A stretch of 6,006 nucleotides of DNA from an uncultured cyanobacterium. GTDB taxonomy: Bacteria; Cyanobacteriota; Vampirovibrionia; Gastranaerophilales; Gastranaerophilaceae. The position numbers and the translations under genes are program-made. Below the pieces are notes generated by a model. The model saw nothing but the letters and a program-made list of their open reading frames with translations, was not told the origin of the DNA and made no database searches. Location: positions 1-6,006 of the forward strand of contig CAMAML010000087.1 in the NCBI GenBank assembly GCA_945836835.1. The letters are read 5' to 3'. This document shows positions 5,458 to 6,006 of the stretch, piece by piece (position 1 is the stretch's first letter; each line of letters begins with the position of its first letter).

Positions 5458-6006
5458 ATGATTACGTTCGACAGTCTTACGCTAAAAGCGTTCACAAAAG
5501 AGAATACAGAGTTTATGACGGGTGCGAGGATACAAAAAATTCAACAGCCGACAAGGCGTGATTTTGTGTTTACGCTGAGGAATTGTGGCGAGAGCCGAAA
5601 ACTTTACGTAAACATTAACCCGCAAATTTATCATATGTGCTTTATGTCCCCTAAAAACGAGGAGAGAAGGCGTATTGTTATCCCGCAAAAACCGCCGATG
5701 TTTTGCATGCTTTTGAGAAAATATCTTGAAAACTCAAAGATTTACAAGGTTTCTCAACCCGAGGGGGAACGGATTTTTGAGATTTATGCCCAAACATACA
5801 ACGAGCTTAACGAAAAAATTTACCTCTGCCTTGCGGTCGAACTTATGGGCAAACACTCGAACGTAATCCTTTATAACACCTCAAACGGGCTGATTTTAGG
5901 ATGTGCTCACAATGTCGGGGCAGAAAAAAGCCGAGAGAGGGAAGTCTCGGGAACCTTGCCGTACGTGTATCCGCCAAAACAGGATAAAGCAAGTATTTTG
6001 GACTAT
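5458..6006 (+). CDS. rqcH: NFACT family protein (RqcH/FbpA type), N-terminal part, 3' end outside window
   Basis: The visible 183 residues are the NFACT-N domain. The family binds 50S subunits carrying stalled nascent chains and, in Bacillus subtilis RqcH, adds C-terminal alanine tails that mark the chain for degradation; older names are FbpA or fibronectin-binding protein. Hallmarks in order are MITFDSLTLKAFTKE (1-15), GARIQKIQQP (22-31), LYVNINPQIY (49-58), PPMFCMLLRKYLE (79-91), ELMGKHSNVIL (128-138) and LPYVYPPKQDK (167-177). The near-universal Asp-Arg pair (RqcH Asp97-Arg98), needed for tailing, is Glu104-Arg105 here. A short basic insertion (about 66-76, KNEERRRIVIP) precedes the PPMFCMLLRK block. 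The ATG at 5458 is the only possible start because an in-frame TAA lies two codons upstream. The ribosome site is weak (AAGA). The frame is open to the window's end. Family assignment is firm; the symbol is by homology. Confidence 0.93.
   Translation, partial: MITFDSLTLKAFTKENTEFMTGARIQKIQQPTRRDFVFTLRNCGESRKLYVNINPQIYHMCFMSPKNEERRRIVIPQKPPMFCMLLRKYLENSKIYKVSQPEGERIFEIYAQTYNELNEKIYLCLAVELMGKHSNVILYNTSNGLILGCAHNVGAEKSREREVSGTLPYVYPPKQDKASILDY

Noticed and set aside
5482..5688. 68-codon minus-strand frame
   Set aside because: It is antisense to the clear NFACT-N coding sequence that runs through this region on the plus strand.

Overview
The window holds five recognisable protein genes, one unrecognised gene and one probable gene remnant, in a moderately AT-rich bacterial chromosome segment. 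There are no tRNA, rRNA, CRISPR or transposase signals. The SecF sequence (blocks such as RFKFDYA, VGFSVHDTIVVFDR and VNQTLARSINT) reads like the cyanobacterial branch of the family. A small matrixin-type metalloprotease, the fairly low GC and a gut-type gene mix would fit a non-photosynthetic relative such as Vampirovibrionia/Gastranaerophilales. That placement is an inference from remembered family patterns, not a computed result.

Layout: (1) 1-2129, plus strand: the 3' part of secD, then secF 19 bases downstream. Together they encode the membrane-embedded SecDF motor that uses the proton gradient to help Sec export, and they end at a strong hairpin terminator (about 2137-2170). (2) 2205-2951, minus strand: a 248-250 residue protein of unknown function, converging on secF and sharing its terminator. 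Its codon choice differs from its neighbours. A near-consensus promoter (3129-3158) and a very AT-rich leader of about 165 bases lie upstream. (3) 2958-3458, about 500 bases without a firm gene: promoter and leader, a plus-strand open frame (3181-3387) that looks like the tail of a small or broken gene, and a GC-rich hairpin (3397-3424) that ends glgC transcription. (4) 3459-4694, minus: glgC, ADP-glucose pyrophosphorylase, the committed step of glycogen synthesis, with its own candidate promoter. (5) 4781-5311, minus: a small cytoplasmic-looking zinc metalloprotease with the full metzincin motif. (6) 5458-6006, plus, running off the window: the N-terminal domain of an NFACT protein (RqcH/FbpA), the bacterial ribosome quality control factor, divergent from the protease gene.

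The genes are mostly housekeeping functions that happen to be adjacent: protein export (secDF), storage carbohydrate (glgC) and translation rescue (NFACT). The accessory-looking part is 2200-3400, where an unrecognised gene with foreign-looking codon use sits beside what looks like gene debris. I see no convincing multi-gene novel system. The most useful leads are the unknown gene and its regulatory leader, the 3181-3387 remnant, the signal-less metalloprotease, and a D-to-E change at a key NFACT position.
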